Below, piece after piece: positions 23,337-33,134 of a stretch of 64,000 nt of DNA. The stretch is from Strix aluco (lineage: Eukaryota; Chordata; Aves; Strigiformes; Strigidae): NCBI RefSeq assembly GCF_031877795.1, contig NC_133942.1, positions 4,526,001 to 4,590,000 on the forward strand, written 5' to 3'. The translations under genes were made by a program, and so were the position numbers. The notes under the pieces are model-generated. The model was not told the origin of the DNA, did not search any database, and worked only from the letters and a program-made list of their open reading frames with translations. The stretch's first letter is position 1, and each line of letters opens with the position of its first letter.

Positions 23337-23403
23337 TGACGTCAGCGGCAGCGTTGCCGGGTGACGGCGGTGGCGCCGGGGCCCGCGGTGGGGCCTGACG
23401 TCA
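23337..23403 (+). promoter_or_regulatory. PARP6: Paired consensus CRE palindromes in the PARP6 promoter
   Basis: TGACGTCA occurs at 23337-23344 and 23396-23403, 59 bases apart start to start, immediately upstream of the PARP6 leader in CpG-rich DNA. A further TGACGG lies between them. CREB/ATF binding is known for this octamer; use here is inferred. Confidence 0.65.
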
Positions 23404-23410
23404 AGGCCCG

Positions 23411-23470
23411 ATGGCCGCCCGCCCGCCCGGCAGCATGGAGGCGGTGGCAGGCCCGGCCGGCCGCCGCTGA
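23411..23470 (+). CDS. Upstream ORF in the PARP6 leader
   Basis: An ATG at 23411 opens 19 codons (MAARPPGSMEAVAGPAGRR) ending in TGA at 23468-23470. A second in-frame ATG is at 23435. The PARP6 start begins at 23472, one base after the stop, so reinitiation or leaky scanning would be needed if the transcript starts upstream of 23411. Confidence 0.45.
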   Translation: MAARPPGSMEAVAGPAGRR

Positions 23471-23471
23471 G

Positions 23472-23474
23472 ATG
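23472..23474 (+). CDS. PARP6: PARP6 exon 1, start codon only
   Basis: The exon ends with the ATG itself, followed by gtgagg. The next exon supplies GAC, giving Met-Asp as in human and G at +4; G at -3 completes a good context. Confidence 0.88.
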
Positions 23475-26400
23475 GTGAGGGGGGTCCCACCGGCCGGGGG
23501 GGACGCGGGGGGCACGGGGACACCCCCCACACGGCCCGGCAGAGCGAGCAGGCCGCGGGGATGGGGGGGCCCGGGGAGGGCGGTGGGACGGGGCCTGCTC
23601 GGCGCGGGAGGCGAGAGGGGGGGCTGGGCCCCGGCATCCCCGTGTGTCCCTGTGTCCCCCGGCATGGCAGGGGGATGGGGCTGACGGGGGAGGACCCCCC
23701 CCTCGCGACTGGCCGGGGCCCCCCCGGCGGCTCCGTGTGCAGCCCCCACCCACTGCCACCATCCTGCTCCCCCCATCTCGCTGTTCCCCAATCCCGCTGT
23801 CCCCAACCTGCCCCCCCCAATCTGCTCCCCCATCCCACTCCCCCCGACCTGCTCCTCCATCCTGCTGCCCCCCATCCCACTGCCCCCCAAATTGCTCCTC
23901 CCACCCTGCTGCCCCCATCCTACTCCCCCCAACCTGCTACCCCCATCCTACTGCCCCCGTCCTGCTGCCCCCAACCTGCTCCCCATCCCACTCCCCCCCA
24001 AACTGCTCCCTCCAAATCATTCTCCCCAACCCGCTCCCCACAACCAGCTCCCCCAATCTGCTGCCCCCCAACCTGCTGCTTCCAATCTGCTCCCCAGAAC
24101 CTGCTCCCCCCAGGCCTCTCCCCCCAACTCACTCCCCCTAATCTGTTCCCCCAACCCACTCCCCCCAATCCACCCCCAACCCTCTCCCCCATCCCCTTTC
24201 CCCCCAGTCCACCCCCTAACCCTCTCCCCTATAACCTGCTACCTCCAACCCTCTCCCCCCATCCCTGCTGCCCCCCAAACTTCTGCCCCTCCTAATCCGC
24301 TTCCCCCCAACCCTCTGCCCCCCAGGACCTCAAGGGCCAGTACTGGACGGACGATGACTCCGACGGGGACAATGAGTCCGAGGAGTTCCTCTATGGCGTC
24401 CAGGTAAGCGCCGTGGGTGCTGGGTCCCATGGGTGCCATGGGGGGGCTCAGGGACCCCCAGCCTGAGCCCAATCCTGAGCACGGGACTGCAGGGGGGCTC
24501 TGGGTCTGACGGTGCCGGGGGGTGCTGTGCTGCAGGGGACCTGTGCCGCCGACCTGTACCGTCACCCACAGCTGGACGCCGACATCGAGGCTGTGAAGGA
24601 GATCTACAGCGAGAATGCCGTGGCCGTCAGGTGGGTGCACCCGCCGCCTGCCAGCCCCCGCACCCAGCTGCACCATCCCTGGGCACCCAACTGTGCTGTA
24701 CCCAGACACCCAGCCATGGCATCCCTGGGCCACCCAACCGTGGCATCCCCAGGGCACCCAGCTGTGCCATCCCCAGGGCACCCCGCTGTGGCATCCCTGG
24801 GCCACCCGGCCGTGGCATCCCCGGGGCACCTGGCTGTGGCATCCCCAGGGCACCCGGCTGTGGCATCCCGGTCTCAGGGGTGCACACACTTGATGCACGG
24901 GGAGCCCCACGTGCCCGTCACCGCCACACGAGCCTGCCCGCCTTGACACGGTGCGCAGGGGACAGCGGTTCTGACACCGTGCCAGCCTCACCCTGCCTCG
25001 TGTCTTCGCAGGGAGTATGGAACCATCGACGACGTGGACATTGACCTCCACGTGAACATCAGCTTCCTCGATGTGAGTCCTTGGGGTGCCCCCACCAGCA
25101 CTGGTATATGGGAAGGTCCCCAAATTTCCCTTCCCAGCTGGGGGTCCCCACGGCTGGGCCAAATCGTGGCTCTCCCTTGGCAGGAGGAGGTGGCAACGGC
25201 GTGGAAGGTGCTGCGGACGGAGCCCATCGTCCTCCGCCTGCGCTTCTCCCTCTCCCAGTACCTCGATGGCCCTGGTGAGTGGGGACGGGCAGGACGTGGT
25301 GTCCCCCTGCGCCCTCAGGATGGGCACAGCGGTGGCACTGATGGCTTGTCTTCCCCTCTCTCCACTCAGAACCGTCCATCGAGGTTTTCCAGCCGTCCAA
25401 CAAGGAGGGCTTCGGGCTGGGTCTGCAGCTGAAGAAGTAAGAGCCAAAACGCGGTGGGCATCCAAGGTGGTGGGTGGGGTGGTCCAAGGGTTTTTCCCCA
25501 AAACCAGCCAGGTGCCACATGTCCCCACGCCACCACCTTTTATCTGCCACAAAACCCCGTGATGGGCTCGCCACTGACTTTGCGTGGGGAAGAGGAGAAG
25601 CTGGGTGGCTCGGACCACCCAACCACCAGGCTCAGAGGGCACCGAAGCACCCATGGGTGCTGGCACCCCGCTCGGGCACCCATGCCACCTCTCTGCCAGG
25701 ATCCTGGGCATGTTCACATCCCAGCAATGGAAACATCTCAGCAACGATTTCCTGAAGACCCAGCAGGAGAAGCGGCACAGTTGGTTCAAGACGAGCGGCA
25801 CCATCAAGAAGTTTCGTGCTGGCCTCAGCATCTTCTCCCCCATCCCCAAGTAAGACCCTGACAGTGTCCCCAAGGGACCAACCCTCTGTCCCCTCACCCT
25901 GGGTGGCCAGAGACCTGGCACCATGCCTCAATTTCCCTACTCGCCCCTCGGATGTTGCTGCTCCCCACCAGAGCCCAAGGAGGTAGAGGTTACTCCCCAA
26001 AACCAGCCAAAGGGGTGAACTCAGCTCTGGGTGACAGAGGAGTAGGGGACGGTGACAAACCGGGGAGCTCAGGGGGATTCTGTGCCCGCAGGTCTCCCAG
26101 CTTCCCCGTCATCCAAGATTCAGTGCTCAAGGGCAAACTGGGCATCCCCGAGGCTCGTGTCAACCGTCTGATGAACCGCTCCGTCTCCTGTACGGTGAAG
26201 AACCCCAAGGTGGAGGTTTTCGGCTACCCCCCCGCCAGCACCCAGGCAGGTGTCGCCCCCTTCAACATCCTGGTGGGTGCCTCCCCGCCTCGGGGTTTGC
26301 TTTCCTCTCCTTTCCCTTCCCAGATTCCTGGGGGCTGTTCGGGGGTCGGATCACTTGTGATGGGGTGGTGGGACCCCCTTGGTTTGGGGGGAGCCCCTGC

Positions 26401-28800
26401 AGGGTTTCTCCCCTGCGCCTTGTCCCCAGCACCCTTGGGTGCTCGTGGGCGAGCTGGGACACCGGCCATGGGGTCCTGCAGGGTTTTACCCCCTGCTTGG
26501 TGCCACGTCCCTGCTGTGGCTGTGTCCCCAGGAGGGTGTTGGCGTGTCGGGGGTCCCGCTGTGCCAGGGGGGTGTTCGGGGCTGCCGGTGCCGTGCAGAG
26601 GTGGGGCTGCGTGGGGGGAAGGGGATAACGCAGCTGGCTCTGCTCCGGCTCCGTCGCAGGTTGGCGGCCACTGCAAGAACGTCCCAACGCTGGAGTACGG
26701 CTTCCTCGTCCAGGTGAGTGTCCTGCATCCTGCTCAGCCCCATCCTGCTGCCCAGAGCATCCTTCCCAGAGCATCCTTCCCATGGCTCCACCTCCCTCTC
26801 AGCACTGTCCCACTTCCCAGAGCATCATTTCTGCTGCCCCGTGTCCCACTCATCCCCATCCTGCTGCCTGGAGCATCCTTCCCGCTGCCCCACATCCCTC
26901 TCAGCCCTGTCGCACTTCCCAGAGCATTTCTGCTGCCCCGTGTCCCACTCATCCCCATCCTGCTGCCTGGAGCATCCTTCCCGCTGCCCCACATCCCTCT
27001 CAGCCCTGTCGCACTTCCCAGAGCATTTCTGCTGCCCCACGTCCCACTCATCCCCATCCTGCTTCCCAGAGCATCCTTCCCGCTGCCCCATGTCCCACTC
27101 ATCCCTATCCCGCTGCCTGGAGCATCCTTCCCATAGCCCCACATCCCTCTCAGCCCCATCCCACTTCCCAGAGCATCCTTCCCCTGGCCCCACATCCCAC
27201 TCAGCCCCATCCCACTTCCCAGAGCATCCTTCCCACTGCCCCACGTCCCTCTCAGCCCCATCCTGCTTCCCAGAGCATCCTTCCCACTGCCCTATGTCCC
27301 ACTCATCCCCATCCCACTGCCTGGAGAATCCTTCCTGTGGCCCCACATCCCTCTCAGCTCCATCCCACTTCCCAGAGCATCCTTCCCATGGCCCCACAAC
27401 ATCCCTCTCAGCCCCATCCCACTTCCCAGAGCATCCTTCCTGCTGCCCCACGTCCCTCTCAGCCCCATCCCACTGCCTGGAGCATCCTCCTGAGCGCGGT
27501 GGCCACCGTGGGGGCTGACTCCCACCATCCTGCCCCTCAGATCATGAAGTACGCGGAGCAGCGGATCCCGACGCTCAACGAGTACTGCGTGGTGTGCGAC
27601 GAGCAGCACGTCTTCCAGAACGGCTCCATGCTCAAGGTGTGGTGACGGGGAGCAGGCAGCTATGGGGCTGTCACCTCATGTCACTGTCCCTGACCCACCC
27701 CATGGCTCCTGTCCCCTCCGCAGCCGGCGGTGTGCACCCGGGAGCTCTGCGTCTTCTCCTTCTACACCCTGGGCGTCATGTCGGGCGCGGCGGAGGAGGT
27801 GGCCACGGGCGCTGAGGTAGGAGCGCATGCGGCAGGGTGACCCTGCCGTCCCCTTGGGGTGCCGTCCCTTCACCCCACGCTCTGTCCCCAAGGTGGTGGA
27901 CCTGCTGGTGGCCATGTGTCGCGCTGCCCTGGAGTCCCCTCGCAAGAGCATCATCTTCGAGCCTTACCCTTCCGTGGTGGACCCCAACGACCCCAAAACA
28001 CTTGCCTTCAACCCCAAGGTAAGCTCTGGGGGGCAACGCTCCCCCATGCTGGGGGGTGATGGGGCCAGGGGGAGCCCCGAGGCCCCTCTGATGGCCACCT
28101 CTTCCCTGCCCCACCTGTAGAAGAAGAACTACGAGCGGCTGCAGAAGGCCCTGGACAGCGTGATGTCCATCCGGGAGATGACCCAGGTACACCGGCGTGG
28201 CCCCACCTGAGATCCCCCCTTCCCACTGCAGGATCTTTCACCGGGGGGTGGAATTTTGGCACCGATTTCCATCTGCCCACAGTTGGGTGGGTGCCAGGGG
28301 TCCCCCCAACACCCCCTCTCACCTCTGCCAGGGGTCCTATCTGGAGATCAAGAAGCAGATGGACAAGCTGGACCCGCTGGCCCATCCCCTCCTGCAGTGG
28401 TAAGGCCAAGTGTGCTGCGGCCCCATCCCCCTGCCCCATGTCCCCTCCCTGCTGCCCCATGTCCCCTCCCCGCTGCCCCACGTCCCCTCCCCACTGCCCC
28501 ACGTCCCCCAGGACAGGGCATTGGGGGTGGGGGGCAGGCAGGGATCCCCGGCACAACCCCATTGGCCCCTTCCTCCTGGGGGCTCATGACCATCCACTGG
28601 CTTCAGGGCAGGCTCTGTTGGGGCTCCTGGCTTGGCCTCACTCCCAGGGAAGCATGGGGCCACCCTGTCTGACCCTCCTCCACCTCCTCCTCCTCCTCTT
28701 CCTCTTCCCCCTCCTCCTCCTCCTCCTCCTCTTCCTCTTCCTCCTCTTCTTCCTCCTCTTCCTCCTCCTCCTTCTCCTCCTTCTCCTCCTTCTCCTCCTT

Positions 28801-28844
<44 letters not shown>

Positions 28845-31366
28845 TCTCCTCTTCTTCCTCCTCTTCCTCCTTCTCCTCTTCTTGCTCCTCTTCCTCCTCT
28901 TCCTCCTCTTCCTCCTCCTTCTCCTTCTCCTCTTCCTCCTCCTCTTCCTCCTCTTCCTCCTCCTCCTCCTCCTTCTCCTCTTCCTCCTCCTCCTCCTCCT
29001 CCTCCTTCTCCTCTTCCTCCTCCTCCTCCTTCTCCTCTTCCTCCTCCTCTTCCTCCTCTTCCTCCTCCTCCTCCTTCTGCTCTTCCTCCTCCTCCTCCTC
29101 TTCTGTCTCCTCCTTCTCCTCCTCTTCCTCCTTCTCCTCCTCTTACTCCTTCTCCTCCTCTTCCCAAGGATAATCTCCAGCAACAGATCCCACATTGTCA
29201 AGCTGCCTCTCAGCAGGGTAAGGGGCCTGGCCAGGCTCCAGGCGGGGTGTGGGTGCAGTGTGTGGGATGGAGGGTCTGGAATGGGGAATGTGGGCTGTGG
29301 GGTGTGGGATGGGGGATGTAGGATACGGGATACAGGATGCAGGCTATAGGATATGGGATGCAGGTTTTGGGGTGCGGGACATGGGGTATGGGATTGGGGT
29401 GTGGGATGTAGGATATGGGATGCGGGATGTAGGGTGTGGGTTGTGGGGTGTAGGGTATGGGATGCAGGACACGGTATGGGGTACAGGCTGTGGGCTGGAG
29501 GATGTGGGTTGTGGGGTGAGGAAGAGTATGGGGTGGGTGATAGAAGGGTCTGAGATGTAAGATGCAGCCTTTGGGATGGGCTCTGCAGCCTGTGAGATGT
29601 GGGGGGCGGGATATGGCGTATAGGATGGAGGGTATTTGATGGGGGCTGGGGGATGCCACGGGCCCTCCTGGTGAGCTCAGGCCAGCCAAAGCTGGGACGG
29701 ACAAGGGGCCGGGCTGCCGTGCCTGATCTCTGTCTGTCTGTCTGTCTGTCCATCCTCTCTCCCTGCCGGCTCTGCCTTTGCTCTTCCCTTTCCCCTGGTA
29801 GCAGCTGAAGTTCATGCACACCTCCCACCAGTTCCTCCTGCTCAGCAGCCCCCCGGCCAAGGAAGCCCGGTTCCGCACTGCCAAGAAACTCTACGGCAGC
29901 ACCTTCGCTTTCCAGTGAGTTGCTGGGGGGCAGCGGGAGCCCCCCAAAGCGGGCGCCGTGGGGCGGCTGCCGTGGGGCTGACGGCAGGGGGGTGTTGTTT
30001 TTTTCCAGCGGCTCTCACATTGAGAACTGGCACTCCATCCTCCGCAACGGGCTGGTCAACGCTTCCTACACCAAACTGCAGGTAACGCTCCCCCCGCGCC
30101 CGACACCCCTCCCCGGGGCAGGCAGGCAGGCAGGGAGGGATGCAGGCAGGCTGCCTGCAGAGGCCGGGCTGCCTCCGCCACCGTGCCCGAGCCGTCGGGG
30201 TGATCCTGCCTCGCTCACCCTGGTGTTTTCCTGCAAGCTGCATGGAGCAGCCTATGGCAAGGGCATCTATCTGAGCCCCATCTCCAGTATTTCCTTTGGA
30301 TACTCAGGTAAGAGGCTGCCTGCGCTGCCCAGTCCTGCCTGCGCTCCCACCCCTGCTCCCTGCATGGGCCTGGGGATGTCGGGAACGTGCTGCCCGGAGG
30401 AGCCGGGCGGGAGCGAGCAGCATCCTGCGTCTGTCCCACCTGCACCGGCCTCTTCCCAGCCAAGCTGGGGCTTTTCGATGCACCGGGGAATTAAAACCCC
30501 ACCATTTTCTAGGCTCTGAAAGTGGCTGCGCCCACTTTTGGGGGGTTCCCAGGGTTCAACTGCAGGGCGGGAGCACCCAGCGTGGCCGTCCCTGTCTGTG
30601 GCATGCGTCCCCTGCGTCACCCCAGGGGTGTTCTCTGCCCGGGAGTGACAGCCACCGCCTCGCTTCTCTGCAGGGATGGGGAAAGGGCAGCACCGGATGC
30701 CTTCCAAGGATGAGCTGGTGCAGAGGTACAACCGGATGAACACCATCCCCCAGGTGACGGGCCGGGGGACACCGTGGGAGGATGGGGACGGGGACACGGC
30801 ACCCAGGGGTGCTGGGGCTGGACTGTGCCGAGCCCGGTCGGGGAGGGTAACACCGCTGCTCTCCCCACAGACCCGCTCCATCCAGTCCCGCTTCCTCCAG
30901 AGCCGCAACCTGAACTGCATCGCGCTTTGCGAAGGTGTGTGGGGACACGGGGAGGGGTTGGGGGGACAACGGGAGGGGACGGGCAGCACCCACAGCCCTG
31001 CCTCACCGGGTGGGTGGAGGAGGGAGGGAGGGTCCCCACGGCAGGCTGCGCCCAGCGTGGACCCCGCCCCGATAGCCCCTTCCCCCCGCAGTCATCACCT
31101 CCAAGGACCTGCAGAAACACGGCAACATCTGGGTCTGCCCCGTCTCGGACCACGTCTGCACCCGCTTCTTCTTTGTGTGAGTCCTGGGCTGCGCCCACCT
31201 CGCCGGCACCCATGGGAAACCCCCCCCGGGACACCCCATCACCCCCTTCTTCTCCCCTTCCAGGTACGAAGACGGCCAAGTGGGAGACGCCAATATCAAT
31301 ACTCAGGACCCCAAAATCCAGAAGGAGATCATGCGTGTGATCGGGACTCAGGTGTACACAAACTGA
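23472..31366 (+). CDS. PARP6: PARP6, mono-ADP-ribosyltransferase, complete coding region in 22 exons
   Basis: PARP6 belongs to the mono-ADP-ribosylating PARPs and is known in neurite growth and cell-cycle control. The exons join to 1866 bases, 621 aa (human about 630). The order is an acidic N-terminus (WTDDDSDGDNESEEFLYGVQ), a conserved long N-terminal region, then the C-terminal ART domain from about residue 400. Visible are HGSHIENWHSIL, whose first His corresponds to the NAD-binding His, and YGKGIYLSPISS, whose second Tyr (Y499) matches the family Tyr. There is no Glu at the polymerase position in the family, hence mono-transfer. The last residues are VIGTQVYTN. Most introns are 80-400 bases. 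The gene is head-to-head with PKM and tail-to-tail with CELF6. Confidence 0.97.
23740..24322 (+). repeat. C-rich degenerate repeat in PARP6 intron 1
   Basis: Variants of CTGCTCCCCCCAACC and CTGCCCCCATCC run through most of intron 1 up to the acceptor of exon 2, so they also act as its pyrimidine tract. Confidence 0.75.
24326..24403 (+). CDS. PARP6: PARP6 exon 2
   Basis: 78 bases, residues 2-27, DLKGQYWTDDDSDGDNESEE then FLYGVQ. Donor gtaagc. Confidence 0.95.
24536..24630 (+). CDS. PARP6: PARP6 exon 3
   Basis: 95 bases, GTCAADLYRHPQLDADIEAV then KEIYSENAVAVR (last Arg split). Confidence 0.96.
24714..24870 (+). repeat. 24-bp tandem repeat in PARP6 intron 3
   Basis: Six to seven copies of a 24-bp unit beginning TGGCATCCCCAGGGCACCC. 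Confidence 0.75.
25012..25072 (+). CDS. PARP6: PARP6 exon 4
   Basis: 61 bases encoding EYGTIDDVDIDLHVNISFLD. Confidence 0.96.
25184..25274 (+). CDS. PARP6: PARP6 exon 5
   Basis: 91 bases, EEVATAWKVLRTEPIVLRLR then FSLSQYLDGP. Confidence 0.96.
25370..25436 (+). CDS. PARP6: PARP6 exon 6
   Basis: 67 bases, PSIEVFQPSNKEGFGLGLQL then K plus a split Lys. Confidence 0.96.
25700..25849 (+). CDS. PARP6: PARP6 exon 7
   Basis: 150 bases, ILGMFTSQQWKHLSNDFLKT through AGLSIFSPIP. Confidence 0.96.
26092..26272 (+). CDS. PARP6: PARP6 exon 8
   Basis: 181 bases, SPSFPVIQDSVLKGKLGIPE through GYPPASTQAGVAPFNIL. The donor CTG|gtgggt was chosen because it keeps phase with exon 9; an earlier gtgtcg at about 26250 would shift the frame. 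This segment is the most divergent from human. Confidence 0.88.
26660..26713 (+). CDS. PARP6: PARP6 exon 9
   Basis: 54 bases, VGGHCKNVPTLEYGFLVQ. Confidence 0.95.
26745..27490 (+). repeat. 51-bp minisatellite filling PARP6 intron 9
   Basis: About 14-15 copies of a unit of about 51 bases with the landmarks CTTCCCAGAGCATCCTTCCC, CTGCCCCACGTCCC and CTCAGCCCCATCC. It extends from 30 bases after exon 9 to 50 bases before exon 10. Since 51 is a multiple of three, frames stay open across it on both strands. Confidence 0.9.
27541..27636 (+). CDS. PARP6: PARP6 exon 10
   Basis: 96 bases, IMKYAEQRIPTLNEYCVVCD then EQHVFQNGSMLK. It includes the conserved CVVCDE motif. Confidence 0.97.
27724..27816 (+). 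CDS. PARP6: PARP6 exon 11
   Basis: 93 bases, PAVCTRELCVFSFYTLGVMS then GAAEEVATGAE. Confidence 0.97.
27893..28018 (+). CDS. PARP6: PARP6 exon 12
   Basis: 126 bases, VVDLLVAMCRAALESPRKSI through DPKTLAFNPK. Confidence 0.97.
28121..28186 (+). CDS. PARP6: PARP6 exon 13
   Basis: 66 bases, KKNYERLQKALDSVMSIREM then TQ. Confidence 0.97.
28332..28399 (+). CDS. PARP6: PARP6 exon 14
   Basis: 68 bases, GSYLEIKKQMDKLDPLAHPL then LQ plus a split Trp. Confidence 0.97.
28673..29165 (+). repeat. 490-base pure pyrimidine tract in PARP6 intron 14
   Basis: Mixed CTC and CTT triplets with almost no purine (isolated G or A near 28883, 29079, 29105 and 29144) up to the acceptor cccaag of exon 15. It has no simple period and contains mirror-symmetric stretches suited to intramolecular triplex DNA. 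It also serves as an extreme 3' splice-site pyrimidine tract. Confidence 0.95.
29169..29217 (+). CDS. PARP6: PARP6 exon 15
   Basis: 49 bases, IISSNRSHIVKLPLSR. The acceptor is AAG after the giant pyrimidine tract. Confidence 0.95.
29230..29660 (+). repeat. GGGATG-type minisatellite in PARP6 intron 15
   Basis: Degenerate 7-16 base units such as GGGATGTAGGATAT and GGGTTGTGGGGTG over about 430 bases, purine-rich on the plus strand. It directly follows exon 15, so that exon is sandwiched between two repeats. Confidence 0.85.
29802..29914 (+). CDS. PARP6: PARP6 exon 16
   Basis: 113 bases, QLKFMHTSHQFLLLSSPPAK then EARFRTAKKLYGSTFAF. It ends with the first two bases of the NAD-binding His codon (H464). 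A short TCTG run precedes it near 29730-29750. Confidence 0.97.
30009..30081 (+). CDS. PARP6: PARP6 exon 17
   Basis: 73 bases, completing His464 and encoding GSHIENWHSILRNGLVNASY then TKLQ. Confidence 0.97.
30238..30307 (+). CDS. PARP6: PARP6 exon 18
   Basis: 70 bases, LHGAAYGKGIYLSPISSISF then GYS. Tyr499 in GKGIYLS is the family active-site Tyr. Confidence 0.97.
30674..30753 (+). CDS. PARP6: PARP6 exon 19
   Basis: 80 bases, MGKGQHRMPSKDELVQRYNR then MNTIPQ. Confidence 0.97.
30871..30934 (+). CDS. PARP6: PARP6 exon 20
   Basis: 64 bases, TRSIQSRFLQSRNLNCIALC then E. Confidence 0.97.
31092..31176 (+). CDS. PARP6: PARP6 exon 21
   Basis: 85 bases, VITSKDLQKHGNIWVCPVSD then HVCTRFFF. Confidence 0.97.
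31264..31366 (+). CDS. PARP6: PARP6 exon 22, coding end
   Basis: 103 bases, YEDGQVGDANINTQDPKIQK then EIMRVIGTQVYTN, TGA at 31364-31366. Confidence 0.97.
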
Positions 31367-31797
31367 GTGGCAGCGGGGACCTCCCCGGGACCCTCCCGGG
31401 CGCCGAGCGGAGACCCCGGGCGAGGCCGGGGAAGGACGAGCGGGTTTGGAGCCTCCCGGGCAGGGCCGAGACGGGGGCTGACGCCGGCGGCTCCACCCTG
31501 TACATAAGGTGTCAAGCATCCAGCGAGCACCTGGAGGGTTTAGCGGTCCCTTGTCCCCTCCCCGTCCCGTCCCCCAGCGTCCCCGACCCTGTGGCAGCGT
31601 GGAGAAGGAGCTGCGGGGGCTGGTGGGGCCGGTGGCCGCCCCTCCTGGCGTTGGCAGTGACGGTGTTTTTATCGACGACGAGAAACTGAAGCAAAAAAAA
31701 AAAAACCCACCAAAACAAACCCAAAAAACGCAGGAAAAAAAAAAAAAAAAAGAGAAAAGGAATCTGTGTCAGTGTAATTAAAAGTATTTAAACAGCC
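31367..31797 (+). other. PARP6: PARP6 3' untranslated region
   Basis: GC-rich for the first 300 bases, then two A-runs (about 31693-31705 and 31735-31751), then the polyadenylation signal. Confidence 0.7.
31777..31782 (+). terminator. PARP6: PARP6 polyadenylation signal ATTAAA
   Basis: The common variant hexamer, about 410 bases after the stop and followed by a G/T-rich stretch. No canonical AATAAA precedes it in the 3' region. Confidence 0.6.
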
Positions 31798-31799
31798 TG

Positions 31800-33130
31800 G
31801 GGGAGTGGGGAGGGGATGGGATTGCGGGAAAAGGGTGGTAGGGAATCGATGGGGCTTTGGGAAGGGGACGGGCTGTGGGGAGGGATGGTGCTACGGAGCA
31901 GGGCCCACGCCACGGAGGAGGGAACGTGCCTCAGGGCTGGGACCACACCGGGGACACAGGCCCACACCGCGGGGACGGGACCCCGCCGGGAGCGGTGCCA
32001 CGGCAGAGCCTCGCGCTTCGCTTCGGCCCAAGGTGTCCCAGTAACTACGCGGCCACGGAGTCGGTGCCGGCACGGCCACGTCCTTCCCAAGGGAGAACCC
32101 ATGGGAGAAGCCCCGGAAGCTGCCGGGGCTCAGTGCGGGGACCCCGGGAGGTGGCGGGGGGCTGGCAGAGGTACCGGGGTACTGAGGTTCCCCATGGTCC
32201 CGGGGCTCTCTGGGTCAGTCGCAGCACCACGAGGCCACGGCCATGAAATATCAGCCCTTAAGATACAGCAGCCCAAAGCCACCTGGGGACACCAGCCAGT
32301 CCTGTGGGGACACAGGGGTCCCTTGCCAGGGGTTCAAGGGTCTCAGGGATTTAAAATAATACCCCACTCCAGCCCTTCGCCACCCCACTGGAGATGTGGG
32401 GGTTGGTTTCAACCAGGATTATATGAAAAAAATTAAGAATCATCTTTAAAATATCTTGGTTTAGGTACGGTCACCAGGTGAGACCTGACGAGCTTGTCAC
32501 ACCGGTGGGTGCACTCTCAGCATCACCTCTGCAGTGTCCCCTGCCCTCAGGGGGTGACAGAGGGACCCCAACATCTACCCGCCACCGCTCATCCCGCACC
32601 AGCTGCTCGGCGTCCCCAAAGGCCACCCAAACCTGGGCAGGGGGGACACTGCGCAGGTGGCTGTTCCCTCATCACCTGCCCTGCTGCCCACCCCATTTTT
32701 TTTTTTGCTTAGATTTGTGGGTTTTGGGGTTTTTTCCCCCTTAAATAAAAAATAAATCGAGCTACTTTCCCCTGGTCCCCGCCATCGCACGCCTGCAGGT
32801 GTGGCCGTGAGGGGACAGCCCGGGGGACACGCCAACATCTGCCACGAGCTCCCCCATCGCTCGGAAAGGACGGCGAAAACGCAGGGGCTGGGTCCTGCCC
32901 CCCTCCCCTCCGCAGCCGGGGTGAATTCCTCCAGAAAATGGTAATTCCTGGGGAAAAAAAAAAAGCAAATAAAAAAGAGAGGCCCATGCCCCTCTCCCAG
33001 CATCACCGAATTCCCGGCGGATGCTTCGGCGTCAAACTGGTCACAAAGGGGTCCCCAGCGGCGGCGGCTCAGGGGAATTTGGGTGGTGGGACGCGGCAGC
33101 GGTTGCTCCAAAGAACCAACCAAGGTGACG
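31800..33130. other. Spacer between convergent PARP6 and CELF6
   Basis: GC-rich unique sequence with an AT-rich island at about 32355-32470 and T/A runs near 32696-32760. No gene seen. The end of the CELF6 transcript is uncertain and may reach into this stretch. Confidence 0.5.
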
Positions 33131-33134
33131 ATTT

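Noticed and set aside
26250-26255. Earlier donor gtgtcg for PARP6 exon 8
   Set aside because: It would put exon 9 out of frame, while gtgggt at 26273 preserves the conserved GHCKNVPTLEYG.
28638-29828. A 396-codon Arg/Lys-rich open frame on the minus strand
   Set aside because: It is the complement of the PARP6 intron 14 pyrimidine tract; AGG/AAG triplets cannot make stops.
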